A stretch of 64,000 nucleotides of DNA, from NCBI GenBank assembly GCA_035284745.1, contig JAYKIL010000012.1:103077-167076 (forward strand), given 5' to 3'. The translations under genes and the position numbers were made by a program. The notes beneath the pieces were generated by a model that saw nothing but the letters and a program-made list of their open reading frames with translations, had not been told where the DNA came from and ran no database searches. The stretch comes from JAYKJB01 sp035284745 [NCBI: Candidatus Sericytochromatia bacterium]. Its GTDB lineage: Bacteria; Cyanobacteriota; Sericytochromatia; S15B-MN24. Within the stretch, counting starts at the first letter, position 1; every line of letters begins with the position of its first letter. Positions 35,599-45,226 of this stretch are shown here, piece by piece.

Positions 35599-36681
35599 AT
35601 GACCATCAACACCGAATCGTCCACGCTCAATTGGGTGGAAAAGCTTTTGGGCAAAGACGCAGAGGCCCTGCTGTCTTACGAAAGCACAAAGATACCTCGG
35701 TCGATGCTTCATTTGCCGGGTCCAGACTTTATTGACCGCGTCTTTATGCACTCAGACCGCCCGCAGCCTGTCATCAATAATTTGCAGCGCCTCTTTAATT
35801 CGGGACGCCTCGCGGGCACGGGCTATCTTTCCATATTCCCTGTCGACCAAGGAATAGAGCACTCTGCAGGCTCATCGTTTGCGAAAAACCCGCTTTACTT
35901 TGACCCTGAAAATATCATTCGCCTCGCGCACGAAGGCGGCTGCAACGCCGTCGCATCCACCTTTGGGGTTCTATCCTCCTTGGCGCGGAAATATGCCCAC
36001 AAAATTCCGTTCGTCGTAAAGATCAACCACAACGAATTTTTGTCATACCCCAATTCCTACGACCAAGTGATGTTTGGAACCGTCGAAGATGCATACCAAA
36101 TGGGGGCAGCAGCCGTCGGTGCGACCATCTATTTCGGTTCCGAAGAGAGTCGTCGTCAAATTGTAGAGGTGTCGGAAGCGTTCGCGCGAGCCCATGAATT
36201 GGGAATGGCGACAATTCTGTGGTGCTATACCCGAAACAACGCCTTCAAAAAAGACGGCGTCGATTACCACACGGCGATGGACCTCAGTTCCCAAGCCTGC
36301 CATCTCGGATCTACCATCAAAGCGGACATCATCAAGCAGAAACTCCCCGAAGTGCACGCCTCAGGCTATGACGCGATAAACTTTGGAAAGACAGATAAAC
36401 GGGTTTATTCGGAACTCTCAACCGCCCACGCCATCGATATGACGCGCTACCAGGTCGCTAATTGTTACATGGGACGGGCGGGCCTTATCAACAGTGGTGG
36501 CGCCTCCTCCGGTGAAACTGACCTTGCTGAGGCTGTTCGCACAGCCATCATCAACAAACGCGCGGGAGGTATGGGCCTTATCCTGGGGCGCCGGGCGTTC
36601 CAACGCCCCTTCGAAGAAGGCGTAGAACTCCTTCAAGCGGTGCAAGACGTGTATCGTAACCCCGCCATCACCATCGCCTGA
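35599..36681 (+). CDS. fbaB: Class I fructose-bisphosphate aldolase (FbaB type)
   Basis: Cleaves or forms fructose 1,6-bisphosphate through a Schiff base in glycolysis and gluconeogenesis. The 360-residue protein follows the FbaB pattern: [49 protein letters not shown] (probable Schiff-base Lys region) and [12 protein letters not shown]. The ATG has GGAGG four bases upstream. It converges with the IMPDH-like gene across a long hairpin. Confidence 0.95.
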   Translation: MTINTESSTLNWVEKLLGKDAEALLSYESTKIPRSMLHLPGPDFIDRVFMHSDRPQPVINNLQRLFNSGRLAGTGYLSIFPVDQGIEHSAGSSFAKNPLYFDPENIIRLAHEGGCNAVASTFGVLSSLARKYAHKIPFVVKINHNEFLSYPNSYDQVMFGTVEDAYQMGAAAVGATIYFGSEESRRQIVEVSEAFARAHELGMATILWCYTRNNAFKKDGVDYHTAMDLSSQACHLGSTIKADIIKQKLPEVHASGYDAINFGKTDKRVYSELSTAHAIDMTRYQVANCYMGRAGLINSGGASSGETDLAEAVRTAIINKRAGGMGLILGRRAFQRPFEEGVELLQAVQDVYRNPAITIA

Positions 36682-36697
36682 TCGCGAAAGTGAGGCC

Positions 36698-36730
36698 CGA
36701 CGGGCGCGTATTACAACGGCGCGCCCGTCG
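36698..36730. terminator. Shared hairpin between convergent fbaB and IMPDH-like genes
   Basis: A perfect 11-bp GC-rich inverted repeat (36698-36708 and 36720-36730) with an 11-base loop. The stop codon of the minus-strand gene (36711-36713) sits in the loop. No T tract, so termination strength is uncertain. Confidence 0.6.
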
Positions 36731-37793
36731 GCGATAGTGCCAATGCATGCGGATGGCTCTCTTGCATCGAGGCGGGTGTAATTCTCACCATCTCTATGGT
36801 CTGTTGGTGGAGATCCGCAATCGAGGCAGAATTACAGTAGCTCAAGCCAGAGCGAATGCCTCCCTCCAACTGGCGTATCAGGGGAGTCACCGGTCCCTTG
36901 TGAGGAATGAGGGTCGATATCCCCTCCGGTGTGCGATCCGTTCCAACCACGGCCATCGCACCGGAACTCGCCATCCCCCGGTAGACCTTGAAGGCGCGAC
37001 CGTGCTCGTGAACTATCTCGCCCGGCGCCTCATCCGTTCCAGCAAACAAACTTCCAATCATCACGGTGTCTGCCCCTGCAACCAAGGCTTTCACAATATC
37101 CCCGCTGTTGCGGATGCCGCCATCGGCAATCAGCGTGGGGGGGTGCTGAACCCTCGGGCGCGCCTTGCGCCGTTCAACGTCCCACCAGCGATTGATTGCG
37201 GCCCGACACTTCAAAATCGCCGTCAACTGCGGATATCCACATCCAGTCACAATCCGGGTAGTACAGACGGCCCCGGGGCCCACCCCTACTTTCAGCGCGT
37301 GCGCCCCCGCCTCCAACAAATCCCAACTTCCCTCCGCAGTGGCGACATTCCCCGCAATCACCCATAAATCTGGGTGGGCGGCGCGAACGGCCGCTATCGT
37401 CTCCATCACACGATCGTGATGACCGTGCGCCACATCGATAAGAACGCCATCGAGACCCTCCACCATCGGGATCTTATCCAGATCGGTCGCCTTAACCCCC
37501 ACGGTGAGAATCCGAGGCCCCGGAGCCGCCGAAACCATCGCCGCGTGTTCGCCGGCATCAGGGATAAAACGGTGAATCATTCCGAGGCCGCCCAAGGCGC
37601 GCAGAGCTTTTGCCATCGCAAGTTCAGTCACCGTATCCATATTGGCAGAGATAATCGGCAACTCGAGCGTGAGATCCCCAACAAGGCGCGTACGCAAAGA
37701 CACTTCGGTGCGCGAATAAATTGAAGAACGTTTTGGCACGATCAATACATCGTCAAACGTCAAACCCGATTGCTCAATGAACTTTACGCCCAC
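36711..37793 (-). CDS. IMP dehydrogenase/GMP reductase family protein lacking CBS domains
   Basis: A 360-residue TIM-barrel enzyme of purine nucleotide interconversion. The catalytic Cys lies in [20 protein letters not shown], and the barrel motifs [28 protein letters not shown] and [10 protein letters not shown] are present. The two CBS domains of standard GuaB are absent. The mobile-flap Arg-Tyr pair of IMPDH is not seen ([14 protein letters not shown]). Thus it may be a CBS-less IMPDH or a GMP reductase; sequence alone does not settle it. The start is GTG. Confidence 0.85.
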   Translation of the reverse strand: MGVKFIEQSGLTFDDVLIVPKRSSIYSRTEVSLRTRLVGDLTLELPIISANMDTVTELAMAKALRALGGLGMIHRFIPDAGEHAAMVSAAPGPRILTVGVKATDLDKIPMVEGLDGVLIDVAHGHHDRVMETIAAVRAAHPDLWVIAGNVATAEGSWDLLEAGAHALKVGVGPGAVCTTRIVTGCGYPQLTAILKCRAAINRWWDVERRKARPRVQHPPTLIADGGIRNSGDIVKALVAGADTVMIGSLFAGTDEAPGEIVHEHGRAFKVYRGMASSGAMAVVGTDRTPEGISTLIPHKGPVTPLIRQLEGGIRSGLSYCNSASIADLHQQTIEMVRITPASMQESHPHALALSPTGAPL

Positions 37794-37993
37794 GGGTGGA
37801 CACCCTTTCCTGGTAGATGACTCAAAGGAGTGATCAAAGCCTTAAATTTCGCGCCAAATCCGATCGCAGGCGCGACAGACTATGTTAAATCTGTTTGAAT
37901 AATAGGTAAAGTGTGCGCACCCTGTGCGCCCCGATGCCCCCGCAGGGCCCAATGACGGACCCTCGCTTGAATTTAAGAAAAGGCCTCCTGCCC

Positions 37994-38725
37994 ATGCGCA
38001 AAGAAGTTCACCAATGGTACAGCCATCGCATCGGCGGCAACATGCCGATTGCCGTCTACGGCCACTATGGCTTCCCACTGCTTATGTTCCCCACTGCTGC
38101 GGCAGACTTTGAAGAGTATGAGCGTTTTCACCTCCTTTCCGTGATGCGCCCTTGGATCGATGCGGGAAAAGTCAAGGTTTATTCAATCAACAGCGTGAAC
38201 GCGCATACTTGGATGAACACTCGAATCCATCCCTCTGAGAGAGCCCACAAGCACGAGTTCTACGATGCCTACGTCACCAAGGAAGTAGTCCCCTTCATTT
38301 GGAACCACCAAGGCCAGCGTGGGGGTATCATCACAACAGGGGCCAGCATGGGAGCGTATCACGCGATGAACTTCCTGCTTCGCCACCCCGACCTGTTTGA
38401 TGGCACCATCGCGATGAGCGGAGCGTACGACCTCTCCCCTTGGACCGACGGCCACATGGATAGCAATATCTACTTCAACTCTCCGATGGCCTATGTGCCC
38501 AATCTTCACGATCCTTGGTACCTCGATCGCTTGCGTTCGAAGCGCCACATCCATATCCTGACCGGCCAAGGGGCCTACGAAGCGCCGGGACAATCCGCGC
38601 GCATGGCTCGCGACTTGTGGGCTAAAGGCATCCCCGCGAACCTCGATATGTGGGGTCACGACATGCGGCATGACTGGCCGACCTGGCGCGCGATGATGCC
38701 TTTGTATCTCGAACACGCCTTCTAA
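37994..38725 (+). CDS. Alpha/beta-hydrolase esterase
   Basis: A 243-residue cytoplasmic esterase of the esterase-D/putative esterase type. The nucleophile elbow is TGASMGAYHAM (Ser). Acid and base are probably in the ILTGQGAYE region and GHDMRHDWPTW. MPIAVYGHYGFPLLMFPTA opens the fold. The natural substrate is unknown. Three in-frame ATGs exist (37934, 37952, 37994); the last begins MRKEVHQWYSHRIGG and best fits the domain. A hairpin follows. Confidence 0.87.
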   Translation: MRKEVHQWYSHRIGGNMPIAVYGHYGFPLLMFPTAAADFEEYERFHLLSVMRPWIDAGKVKVYSINSVNAHTWMNTRIHPSERAHKHEFYDAYVTKEVVPFIWNHQGQRGGIITTGASMGAYHAMNFLLRHPDLFDGTIAMSGAYDLSPWTDGHMDSNIYFNSPMAYVPNLHDPWYLDRLRSKRHIHILTGQGAYEAPGQSARMARDLWAKGIPANLDMWGHDMRHDWPTWRAMMPLYLEHAF

Positions 38726-38743
38726 GCCGGAGGTAACGAAAAA

Positions 38744-38784
38744 AAAGCAGAACGGTCCTCGACTCTCGGGGGCCGTTCTGCTTT
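38744..38784. terminator. Hairpin between the esterase and HNH genes
   Basis: A perfect 12-bp stem (38744-38755 and 38773-38784). The run of eight As at 38739-38746 gives a T tract on the minus strand, while the plus strand has only TTT. It ends the esterase transcript and could also stop antisense transcription. Confidence 0.7.
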
Positions 38785-38817
38785 GCACTCCCACGCTCTG
38801 CTGTTATCTTCATTTCT

Positions 38818-39270
38818 ATGACTGAATTCGCTGCTTTCGATGATGAGCCCGACATGCAAATGTGCCGGGTGTGCCGGGAAGAAAAATTTCTTACAGAATT
38901 TCAGGCGGACGGCAAAGGAGGACGGCGGCCTGAATGCCGCACGTGTTGCAACGCCCAAAGAGTGACGTGGGCTCACTCTACGCCCGAACGCCACGCACGC
39001 GCCCTCAAACTGAGAAAAGATTATGTGGACCGCCGCAGAGCAGCGCCGGGCGGACACACCGAGGACGAGTGGCAAGCCAGGGTTCGGCAATATGAAGGCC
39101 GATGTGCATACTGTGGCCGCGGTGATCGCGCGTTGGTCCGGGAGCACGTACAACCCCTGATTGCGGGTGGCACCAATGATATCGACAATATCGTCCCCGC
39201 GTGCCAGCCCTGCAATGCCCGTAAATACAGTCGTACCGACATCATTCCAGAACCACCACCCTCCATGTAG
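38818..39270 (+). CDS. HNH endonuclease domain protein
   Basis: A 150-residue protein with an N-terminal zinc pair (CRVC ... CRTC, about 16-44) resembling the ribbon found ahead of some bacterial HNH proteins. The C-terminal HNH nuclease (about 95-140) has CAYCGR, REHVQPLIAGGTNDIDNIV and CQPCNARK. Role unknown. It could act in DNA processing or be a relic of a mobile element, but no other mobile-element gene is near. The 5' ribosome site is weak. Confidence 0.88.
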   Translation: MTEFAAFDDEPDMQMCRVCREEKFLTEFQADGKGGRRPECRTCCNAQRVTWAHSTPERHARALKLRKDYVDRRRAAPGGHTEDEWQARVRQYEGRCAYCGRGDRALVREHVQPLIAGGTNDIDNIVPACQPCNARKYSRTDIIPEPPPSM

Positions 39271-39413
39271 GAGGCCCTCACCTTCTGATCCGGCCCTTTC
39301 GCTCGCCGCAGCCATCCACTACAATGTGACGGGTGTCACACTGGGGTGGACCAACAAGGCCCTGCAAGGGTTTTGTCCGCGCGAAGCCCACCAACTTGAA
39401 ATGGAGCGCTCCT

Positions 39414-40601
39414 TTGTCAGAACAAAAGCCCCTGAATATCCTGTGCATCGCCGGCTCTCTCTTGGGTCGCCCTTTCATGTACGAAGCCAAGAAGTTGGGT
39501 CATAACATTTATGTCTTGACGGGTGAAAAAGTCCTGAAAGAAGCGTGGCCGCGTGAAATTATCACTGATATTTACGCAGTCCCGAATTTGTTCGACGAAA
39601 AGGTCGTGCGGAACGCCATCAGCTACATTGCGCGCGACGTGAAATTTGACCGTATTGTTCCGATGGGTGACTGGGAAATGGAAGTTGCGGCATTCCTGCG
39701 TGAGCATTTTCGCTCGCCGGGCATGGGTGAAACGACCATGCGCTACTTCCGAGACAAACTTGCCATGCGGATGAAAGCCAAAGAAGACGGCATTCCTGTT
39801 CCAGAGTTCACCCCATTGTTTAACTGGCGTGAAATTCACGAGTACCTGGACCGGGTGCCTGCTCCGTGGATCATCAAACCTCGGCAGGAAGCAGCCTCGA
39901 TGGGTATCACCAAGATCAACACAAGAGAAGAGCTCTGGCCCGTTCTCGACAAACTGGGGGACAAAATGTCGCTCACCTTGCTCGAGAAGTATACACCCGG
40001 CGACGTCTTTCACGTCGACTCTGTCGTACACGAGCACGAGGTGGCCTATGCCTCCTGCTCACGGTACGGGACCCCAATGCTCGACCTCAATAAGACGGGC
40101 GGTATGTTCACCACCCGTCAACTGAAACGCGGAAGTGAAGATGAGACAGCCCTTCAAGCCCTCAACCGCGAGGTCATCAAAACACTGAACCTCAAACGTG
40201 GGGTGACCCACATTGAGTACATCAAAAGCCGCGAAGACGGGAAATTCTACTTTTTGGAAGCCGGTGCCCGCGTGGGAGCCGCTCGCATTCCAGACGTTAT
40301 TTTTCACGGCCAAGACATCTGCTTGTGGTGGGAGTGGGCTCGCATCGAGATTGCACAAGGTCCCGCCAGGCTCGACACGCCGGGGCAAGGATATGCGGGG
40401 GCCATCATCACCCTCGCCAACCGCGAGAACCCCGACCTATCGGCCTATACCGATCCTGAAATTGTCTATCGCCAAGCGCGCAAATGGCACGCGGGCCTGA
40501 TTGTGAAGTCGGACAGCCAGGAACGGGTAGAGGAACTTTTGTCTCAGTATGCACAGCGTTTCGCGCACGACTTCACGGTGCACGTGCCTTTACAGGCCTG
40601 A
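39414..40601 (+). CDS. ATP-grasp ligase of unknown substrate
   Basis: A 395-residue protein with a pre-ATP-grasp Rossmann-like domain (NILCIAGSLLGRPFMYEAKK, about 1-95) and an ATP-grasp domain (about 110-310). WIIKPRQEAASMGI binds nucleotide, LLEKYTPGDVFHVDSVV forms the hinge, and IEYIKSR...YFLEAGARVGAARIPD holds the Mg-binding residues. It resembles carboxylate-amine ligases of the CarB/PurK-like group. The substrate is not evident. The TTG start at 39414 is supported by GGAG six bases upstream. Its 3' end converges with an M3 peptidase gene across a hairpin. Confidence 0.85.
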   Translation: MSEQKPLNILCIAGSLLGRPFMYEAKKLGHNIYVLTGEKVLKEAWPREIITDIYAVPNLFDEKVVRNAISYIARDVKFDRIVPMGDWEMEVAAFLREHFRSPGMGETTMRYFRDKLAMRMKAKEDGIPVPEFTPLFNWREIHEYLDRVPAPWIIKPRQEAASMGITKINTREELWPVLDKLGDKMSLTLLEKYTPGDVFHVDSVVHEHEVAYASCSRYGTPMLDLNKTGGMFTTRQLKRGSEDETALQALNREVIKTLNLKRGVTHIEYIKSREDGKFYFLEAGARVGAARIPDVIFHGQDICLWWEWARIEIAQGPARLDTPGQGYAGAIITLANRENPDLSAYTDPEIVYRQARKWHAGLIVKSDSQERVEELLSQYAQRFAHDFTVHVPLQA

Positions 40602-40626
40602 AACAGAGCGGTCGTTGTATTTCTTT

Positions 40627-40658
40627 CAAGGGGCCCCCTGAGGACAGGAGGCCCCTTG
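40627..40658. terminator. Hairpin between convergent ATP-grasp and M3 peptidase genes
   Basis: A 9-bp perfect stem (40627-40635 and 40650-40658) lies between the two stop codons. No T tract on either strand. Confidence 0.5.
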
Positions 40659-40682
40659 AGCAGTTGCAGGGGGTAAATTTCG

Positions 40683-42467
40683 TTACGCCAGGGTGGCTTC
40701 AAAATCGTCAATCAGGCTTTCAACCGCCGCAAGACCTTTTTGCCAAAAGGATACATCCAACGGATCCTCGCCAATTTTCCCCAACAAATCGCCCACCCCC
40801 GGCGCAAGCCCTGCGGCCAATAGCCCCATAAAGTCATCCGCAAACTTGGCTCCCTCTTCCCGCCAGCGCTGCCTGAGGGCGTACACCATCGTCAACCCGA
40901 TGGGGTAATTCAAACAATAAAACGGCATCCCAAACGCGTGATGATGGACCAGCCACCCCCAGGCCAGCCAATCCGGGAGATAAACGCCAGGACCATAGAC
41001 TGCCCGCCGTTGAGCCATCCACAGATTGCTGAGGATTTCAGCCGAGAGGGGCCCACGGCGTCGTAACGCGTGGATCTGTTGTTCCCATCGGGTCAGCCCC
41101 ACCTGCAAGAACAAGGTCCCCACTGTCGTGTCCAGCCAGGCGCCCAACAAAGCACGCCGCGCGTCGTCGCTCGGCGCCTCCGCCACGAGGCGTTCAAAAG
41201 TCAGCAACTCGCCCAGCGTCGACGGTGTTTCCGAAAACAAACCAGAGCGCAGATTCATGTATCTGTCGACCTCGCCGGTCACGCGATAGTGGACCCCGTG
41301 GCCCAACTCGTGGGCCAGTGTCAATACATCGCGAATGCGATTGGTATAGTTGACACACACATAGGGGTGGCGCCCCGGTGTCGACCACGAGCAAAAGGCT
41401 CCGGCCCACTTACCAGGCGCAGGCGCCGCATCAATGTAGCCCCCGTCAAAGAAACGGTCAATATAGCGTCCCAGCCGCGGCGAGAAACCCGAATATGCAT
41501 CGTGAACAATGCGACGGGCCTGTGCAAATGAATACTGTAAAGGTTCATCACCCAACGGTGCTTGAATGTCCCAAGCCGCAAAATCCGAAATACCGAGGGC
41601 TCGGGCTTTCAGTGCCATGTAACGATGAACCAAGTCGTAGCGAGCCTCTACTGTACTAAGAACGGTCTCGATAGCACCCTCATCAATGCGCTCATCCAGC
41701 AAGAGTTCCGAATATGGCAATGAATAGCCCCGGAGGTCGGCATTGATTCGAGCATCCTCGGTGATGGCATTCATCACGGCACTGATGACGTCCCGTTGAT
41801 TGACCAAGGAATTTGCAATCGCCTCGGTTGCCAAACGCCGAGTGACCCGATCAGGACTGGTCGTCAAACGGTTGGCCTCCGCAGGCGTCACCGACCTGAC
41901 CTCGTCTGCCGTTTGCAAAATGATACCTTTCGCCAACGAGACGGTGGTATACAGTTGCCGCCAAGCCTGAACCCCCGATTGCTCTTTGCGCGTGACGACC
42001 TTCGCGACTTCATCACTCAACGCGTGGGGCGCTTGCCGTCGCAGCCGTCGCAGGTGATCGCGCCACGGTGCGAGGGCTGCGGCCTCACAAAACGACCCAA
42101 ACAACGTTTCCGACAAGTGTTGCAATTCGTAAACGAAGAAATTAGTTTCGCCGCGAATGACACTCGTTTCACCCTGAAGGCGGGCATTCAAAGCCTGAGA
42201 TTTTTCATCTCGCGTATCGAGACAAAAACTCAAAAACGCATAGTCTGCCAAATCGCTCAGGCGCGCGCCCACCTCATCAAATTGCTCGCATGCCAAGTGC
42301 AACTCATCGACAGACAGGCCCTCCACCCGGGCGTGGTAGGTTTGGCGAAACTGTATCGCTAAATGGCGGGCGTGCGCCAAATCCTGCTCTATTTTGGGAT
42401 CATCCGGTCCCGAATAGTACTCTCGGAGATCCCAGCGAGTTAGCTCTTCACTCTGTGCGACAGACAT
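40683..42467 (-). CDS. M3 family oligoendopeptidase (second copy)
   Basis: A 594-residue zinc peptidase with HELGHGVHYR as HExxH and the third ligand Glu in SGLFSETPSTLGE. The family N-terminal helical region and VNYTNRIRDVLTLAHE are intact, so it should be active on peptides in the cytoplasm. It belongs to the PepF-type branch and is only distantly similar to the enzyme at 30.8-32.5 kb. The ATG at 42467 has GGAG six bases upstream. Confidence 0.94.
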   Translation of the reverse strand: MSVAQSEELTRWDLREYYSGPDDPKIEQDLAHARHLAIQFRQTYHARVEGLSVDELHLACEQFDEVGARLSDLADYAFLSFCLDTRDEKSQALNARLQGETSVIRGETNFFVYELQHLSETLFGSFCEAAALAPWRDHLRRLRRQAPHALSDEVAKVVTRKEQSGVQAWRQLYTTVSLAKGIILQTADEVRSVTPAEANRLTTSPDRVTRRLATEAIANSLVNQRDVISAVMNAITEDARINADLRGYSLPYSELLLDERIDEGAIETVLSTVEARYDLVHRYMALKARALGISDFAAWDIQAPLGDEPLQYSFAQARRIVHDAYSGFSPRLGRYIDRFFDGGYIDAAPAPGKWAGAFCSWSTPGRHPYVCVNYTNRIRDVLTLAHELGHGVHYRVTGEVDRYMNLRSGLFSETPSTLGELLTFERLVAEAPSDDARRALLGAWLDTTVGTLFLQVGLTRWEQQIHALRRRGPLSAEILSNLWMAQRRAVYGPGVYLPDWLAWGWLVHHHAFGMPFYCLNYPIGLTMVYALRQRWREEGAKFADDFMGLLAAGLAPGVGDLLGKIGEDPLDVSFWQKGLAAVESLIDDFEATLA

Positions 42468-42591
42468 CAAAAACTCCGAGGCGGCAGGGCCTCCTGCCCC
42501 CTTAAACCCGAGGTCTGAACATTCTAAACCCTGTTTGAGAACTTGCCATCAGGGCAGCGCCACGGGCCTTCATTGCTCAAAATTCAGCCCC

Positions 42592-42620
42592 TTGACGCCC
42601 ACACCCAGCCCCCTTAAGGT
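42592..42620 (+). promoter_or_regulatory. Candidate promoter for prfC
   Basis: TTGACG (42592-42597), a 17-bp spacer and TAAGGT (42615-42620) lie 33 bp before the prfC start. Confidence 0.4.
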
Positions 42621-42652
42621 GGATGTGTTCAAGATTTAACCGTTGAGACCTG

Positions 42653-44284
42653 ATGAGCCACCCAACCTCTGACCTTCTTGCTGAAATAAACAAACGGCGA
42701 ACGTTTGCCATCATTTCGCACCCCGACGCGGGCAAAACCACCCTGACTGAGAAACTGCTCTTATACGGCGGCGCCATTCATACGGCAGGTGCTGTTAAGG
42801 CGTCGAAAGCGTCTCGGCACGCGACCTCTGACTGGATGGAGTTAGAAAAGCAGCGTGGCATTTCTGTGACCACCTCCGTGATGCAATTTCCGTATAAGGG
42901 CCACGAACTGAATCTCCTGGACACGCCGGGTCACCAAGACTTTTCCGAAGACACTTACCGCACCCTGGCTGCGGTCGACTCCGCCGTCATGCTCATTGAC
43001 TGCGTGAAGGGTGTTGAAACCCAGACCAAAAAACTGTTTACGGTCTGTCGCATGCGAGGCATCCCCATCTTCACCTTCATTAACAAGCTGGATCGCAATG
43101 GGCAGGACCCTTTGGAACTGATGGAGGAGATTGAAACGGTGCTGGGCATCCGCACCACACCACTTAATTGGCCGATCGGCATGGGTTCTGACTTCCGCGG
43201 AATTTACGAACGGCGAAGCGAAGAAGTGGTGTTGTTCGAGAACACCCGACACGGCACCAAGGAAGGCTCGGTCCAGCGCCTCTCCCTGAGCGACGAAACC
43301 TTGCCTCAGGTTATCGGCCAATCTCACTATGACAAATTGCTTGAAGATATCGAGATGTTGGACATCGCGGGCGACCCTTTTGACGCTGAACGGGTGGCCC
43401 GGGGAGAGTTGTCTCCGATGTACTTCGGTTCGGCCATGACGAATTTTGGCGTCGAGCCTTTTCTCGATTCATTTGTGGGTCTTGCCCCAAAACCAGCCTC
43501 AAAACCGACGGCCGAAGGGGAAAGACACCCCAATGACCCGCGATTCAGCGGCTTCATCTTTAAAATCCAGGCCAATATGAATCCTGCACATCGCGATTGT
43601 GTCGCCTTTATGCGAATCGTCTCAGGCAAGTTTGTCCGGGGGATGAATGTCCGCCACGCGCGCCTGGGGCGGGACGTGCGCCTGGCCAAATCGTTACAAT
43701 TTATGGCCCAAGACCGGGCCTTGGTTGAAGAAGCATTTCCTGGCGACGTGGTCGGCCTCTTCGACCCGGGATTTTTGCGAATCGGCGATACCTTGTGTGA
43801 AGGTCAAACGATAGAATTTCAAGGGATCCCTCGATTCACGCCAGAAATATTCGCAACCATCAGCCTCAAGGATCCCAGTAAACGTAAACAATTTAAAAAG
43901 GGCCTCGATCAACTGATAGAAGAGGGCGCGGTTCAGCTTTTTTTCCGTCCATCCGTGGGGGAACAAGAGCCCATTTTGGGGGCCGTGGGACGCTTGCAGT
44001 TTGACGTATTCTCCCACCGGTTGAAAGCCGAATACAGCGTTGACGTTGTTTTCAGAGAATTGCCGTTTGAGACGGCTCGCTGGGTTGTCGGCACCGTGCA
44101 AGACATTCCAAAGCTGGAACACTTCGGCGACAACATGTTCCTCCACGACCGTGATGGCCGCGCGATGCTATTGTTTAGAAATCCCTTGGCTTTGCGCTGG
44201 GAAGCCGAGCGTCATCCTGACCTACGTTTCCTCGAGAATTTGGATGATGCCATCGCGGGCCCGCGAATGCCCCACGCGCATTAA
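42653..44284 (+). CDS. prfC: Peptide chain release factor 3
   Basis: A 543-residue GTPase that removes RF1/RF2 from the ribosome after peptide release. GTP-binding motifs are SHPDAGKTTL (G1), LLDTPGHQDF (G3) and NKLDRNG (G4). The extended C-terminus with LGAVGRLQFDVFSHRLKAEY is specific to RF3, distinguishing it from EF-G. It is full length. The ribosome site (TGAGACC) is weak. Confidence 0.97.
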   Translation: MSHPTSDLLAEINKRRTFAIISHPDAGKTTLTEKLLLYGGAIHTAGAVKASKASRHATSDWMELEKQRGISVTTSVMQFPYKGHELNLLDTPGHQDFSEDTYRTLAAVDSAVMLIDCVKGVETQTKKLFTVCRMRGIPIFTFINKLDRNGQDPLELMEEIETVLGIRTTPLNWPIGMGSDFRGIYERRSEEVVLFENTRHGTKEGSVQRLSLSDETLPQVIGQSHYDKLLEDIEMLDIAGDPFDAERVARGELSPMYFGSAMTNFGVEPFLDSFVGLAPKPASKPTAEGERHPNDPRFSGFIFKIQANMNPAHRDCVAFMRIVSGKFVRGMNVRHARLGRDVRLAKSLQFMAQDRALVEEAFPGDVVGLFDPGFLRIGDTLCEGQTIEFQGIPRFTPEIFATISLKDPSKRKQFKKGLDQLIEEGAVQLFFRPSVGEQEPILGAVGRLQFDVFSHRLKAEYSVDVVFRELPFETARWVVGTVQDIPKLEHFGDNMFLHDRDGRAMLLFRNPLALRWEAERHPDLRFLENLDDAIAGPRMPHAH

Positions 44285-44367
44285 TGCATCCCCCTCTTCG
44301 ACCCATCAGCTATTTTGCCCGATGAATTGAGGCGACTTGGCTATTTCTGTGCTGTGATGGAGGCTTT

Positions 44368-44421
44368 ATGTTAATACGATGTGTCCCCGTCACAACAAAG
44401 ACTGTAGTCGCCAGTATGTGA
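44368..44421 (+). CDS. 17-codon upstream ORF before the histidine kinase
   Basis: An ATG (44368-44370) has GGAGG four bases upstream and opens a 17-residue frame, MLIRCVPVTTKTVVASM, ending at TGA 44419-44421. The stop overlaps a GTG (44418-44420) in the kinase frame as GTGA. This is the same coupling used elsewhere in the window. It may be a leader peptide; translation is inferred only from the ribosome site. Confidence 0.4.
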   Translation: MLIRCVPVTTKTVVASM

Positions 44422-45182
44422 CTTTCACTCGCAGGCGAAACACCTACGCCAAGGGGGCTGGCCGCACCCGAGCCCCCTTGGCGCTGGACGATTCCGCGAT
44501 ACGTATCATCGACCACGAATTTCGCACCCCATTGAATATCATTATGGGTTTTTCGGTTCTGCTCGTGGATGGGGGGTATGGCCCCCTCTCCCCGGAAGCC
44601 CGCGAGGCGTCCGCGCAGATCCTCGCCAGCGCGACGCGCCTCAAAGAAATATTGGAAGACCTGCAATTACACGCAAATTTGATGAATGGCCGTGGCACGC
44701 TACAGGTGGACGAAATTTCTGCAGAAGAGCTCGCCAGCGCCCTGCGAGGTGAATTCGAGGCCGAATTCACTCGTCGCAATCAACGATTGGAAATCCAGTT
44801 GGCTCAACCGATCCCTCGACTGCACAGCGACGTTTGTCGCCTTTACACGGCCATGCGCCATCTTCTCGCCAACGCTCACAAATTTACACCACCCGGCGGG
44901 CGTATCATCTTGCGCATCGAACCGCTTAAATCGGGATGGCGCCTGAGCGTCCTCGACAACGGAATTGGCATTCCGGAGGATGCGAAGGCTCGCGTCTTCG
45001 AAAATTTTTTTCAGGCAGATGCGAGTGACGCACGCTCGCACGGCGGTCTGGGGCTGGGTCTTGCCATCGTCAAAGCCCTGGTTAGATCATTAGGAGGAGA
45101 CGTCGCATTGGAAAGCGAGCCCGGTAACGGCAGTCGCTTTGCCATTACCCTCCCTGCAGACCCCAGACACATCCGTCGCTAG
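44418..45182 (+). CDS. Soluble sensor histidine kinase without sensor domain
   Basis: A histidine kinase of about 254 residues. The phospho-acceptor is in IIDHEFRTPLNIIMG, then HLLANAHKFTPPGG (N box), DNGIGIPED (G1), FENFF (F box) and GGLGLGLAIVKALV (G2). It has no membrane segment and almost no N-terminal sensor, so input must come from a partner. No response regulator gene is nearby. The start may be the GTG at 44418 coupled to a short upstream ORF, or an ATG at 44379 in the same frame, which lacks a ribosome site. Confidence 0.87.
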   Translation: MTFTRRRNTYAKGAGRTRAPLALDDSAIRIIDHEFRTPLNIIMGFSVLLVDGGYGPLSPEAREASAQILASATRLKEILEDLQLHANLMNGRGTLQVDEISAEELASALRGEFEAEFTRRNQRLEIQLAQPIPRLHSDVCRLYTAMRHLLANAHKFTPPGGRIILRIEPLKSGWRLSVLDNGIGIPEDAKARVFENFFQADASDARSHGGLGLGLAIVKALVRSLGGDVALESEPGNGSRFAITLPADPRHIRR

Positions 45183-45191
45183 TCAAAAACA

Positions 45192-45220
45192 TTTTCACCA
45201 GAGGCTGTAAACGCTATGAT
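45192..45220 (+). promoter_or_regulatory. Promoter of hom-thrC
   Basis: TTTTCA (45192-45197), a 17-bp spacer and TATGAT (45215-45220). The GTG start at 45227 lies only 6 bases after the -10, so the transcript would have little or no leader. Confidence 0.45.
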
Positions 45221-45226
45221 AAAGGC

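Noticed and set aside
38818-39270. HNH gene as part of a mobile element
   Set aside because: No transposase, integrase, inverted terminal repeats or group I/II intron features were found beside it.
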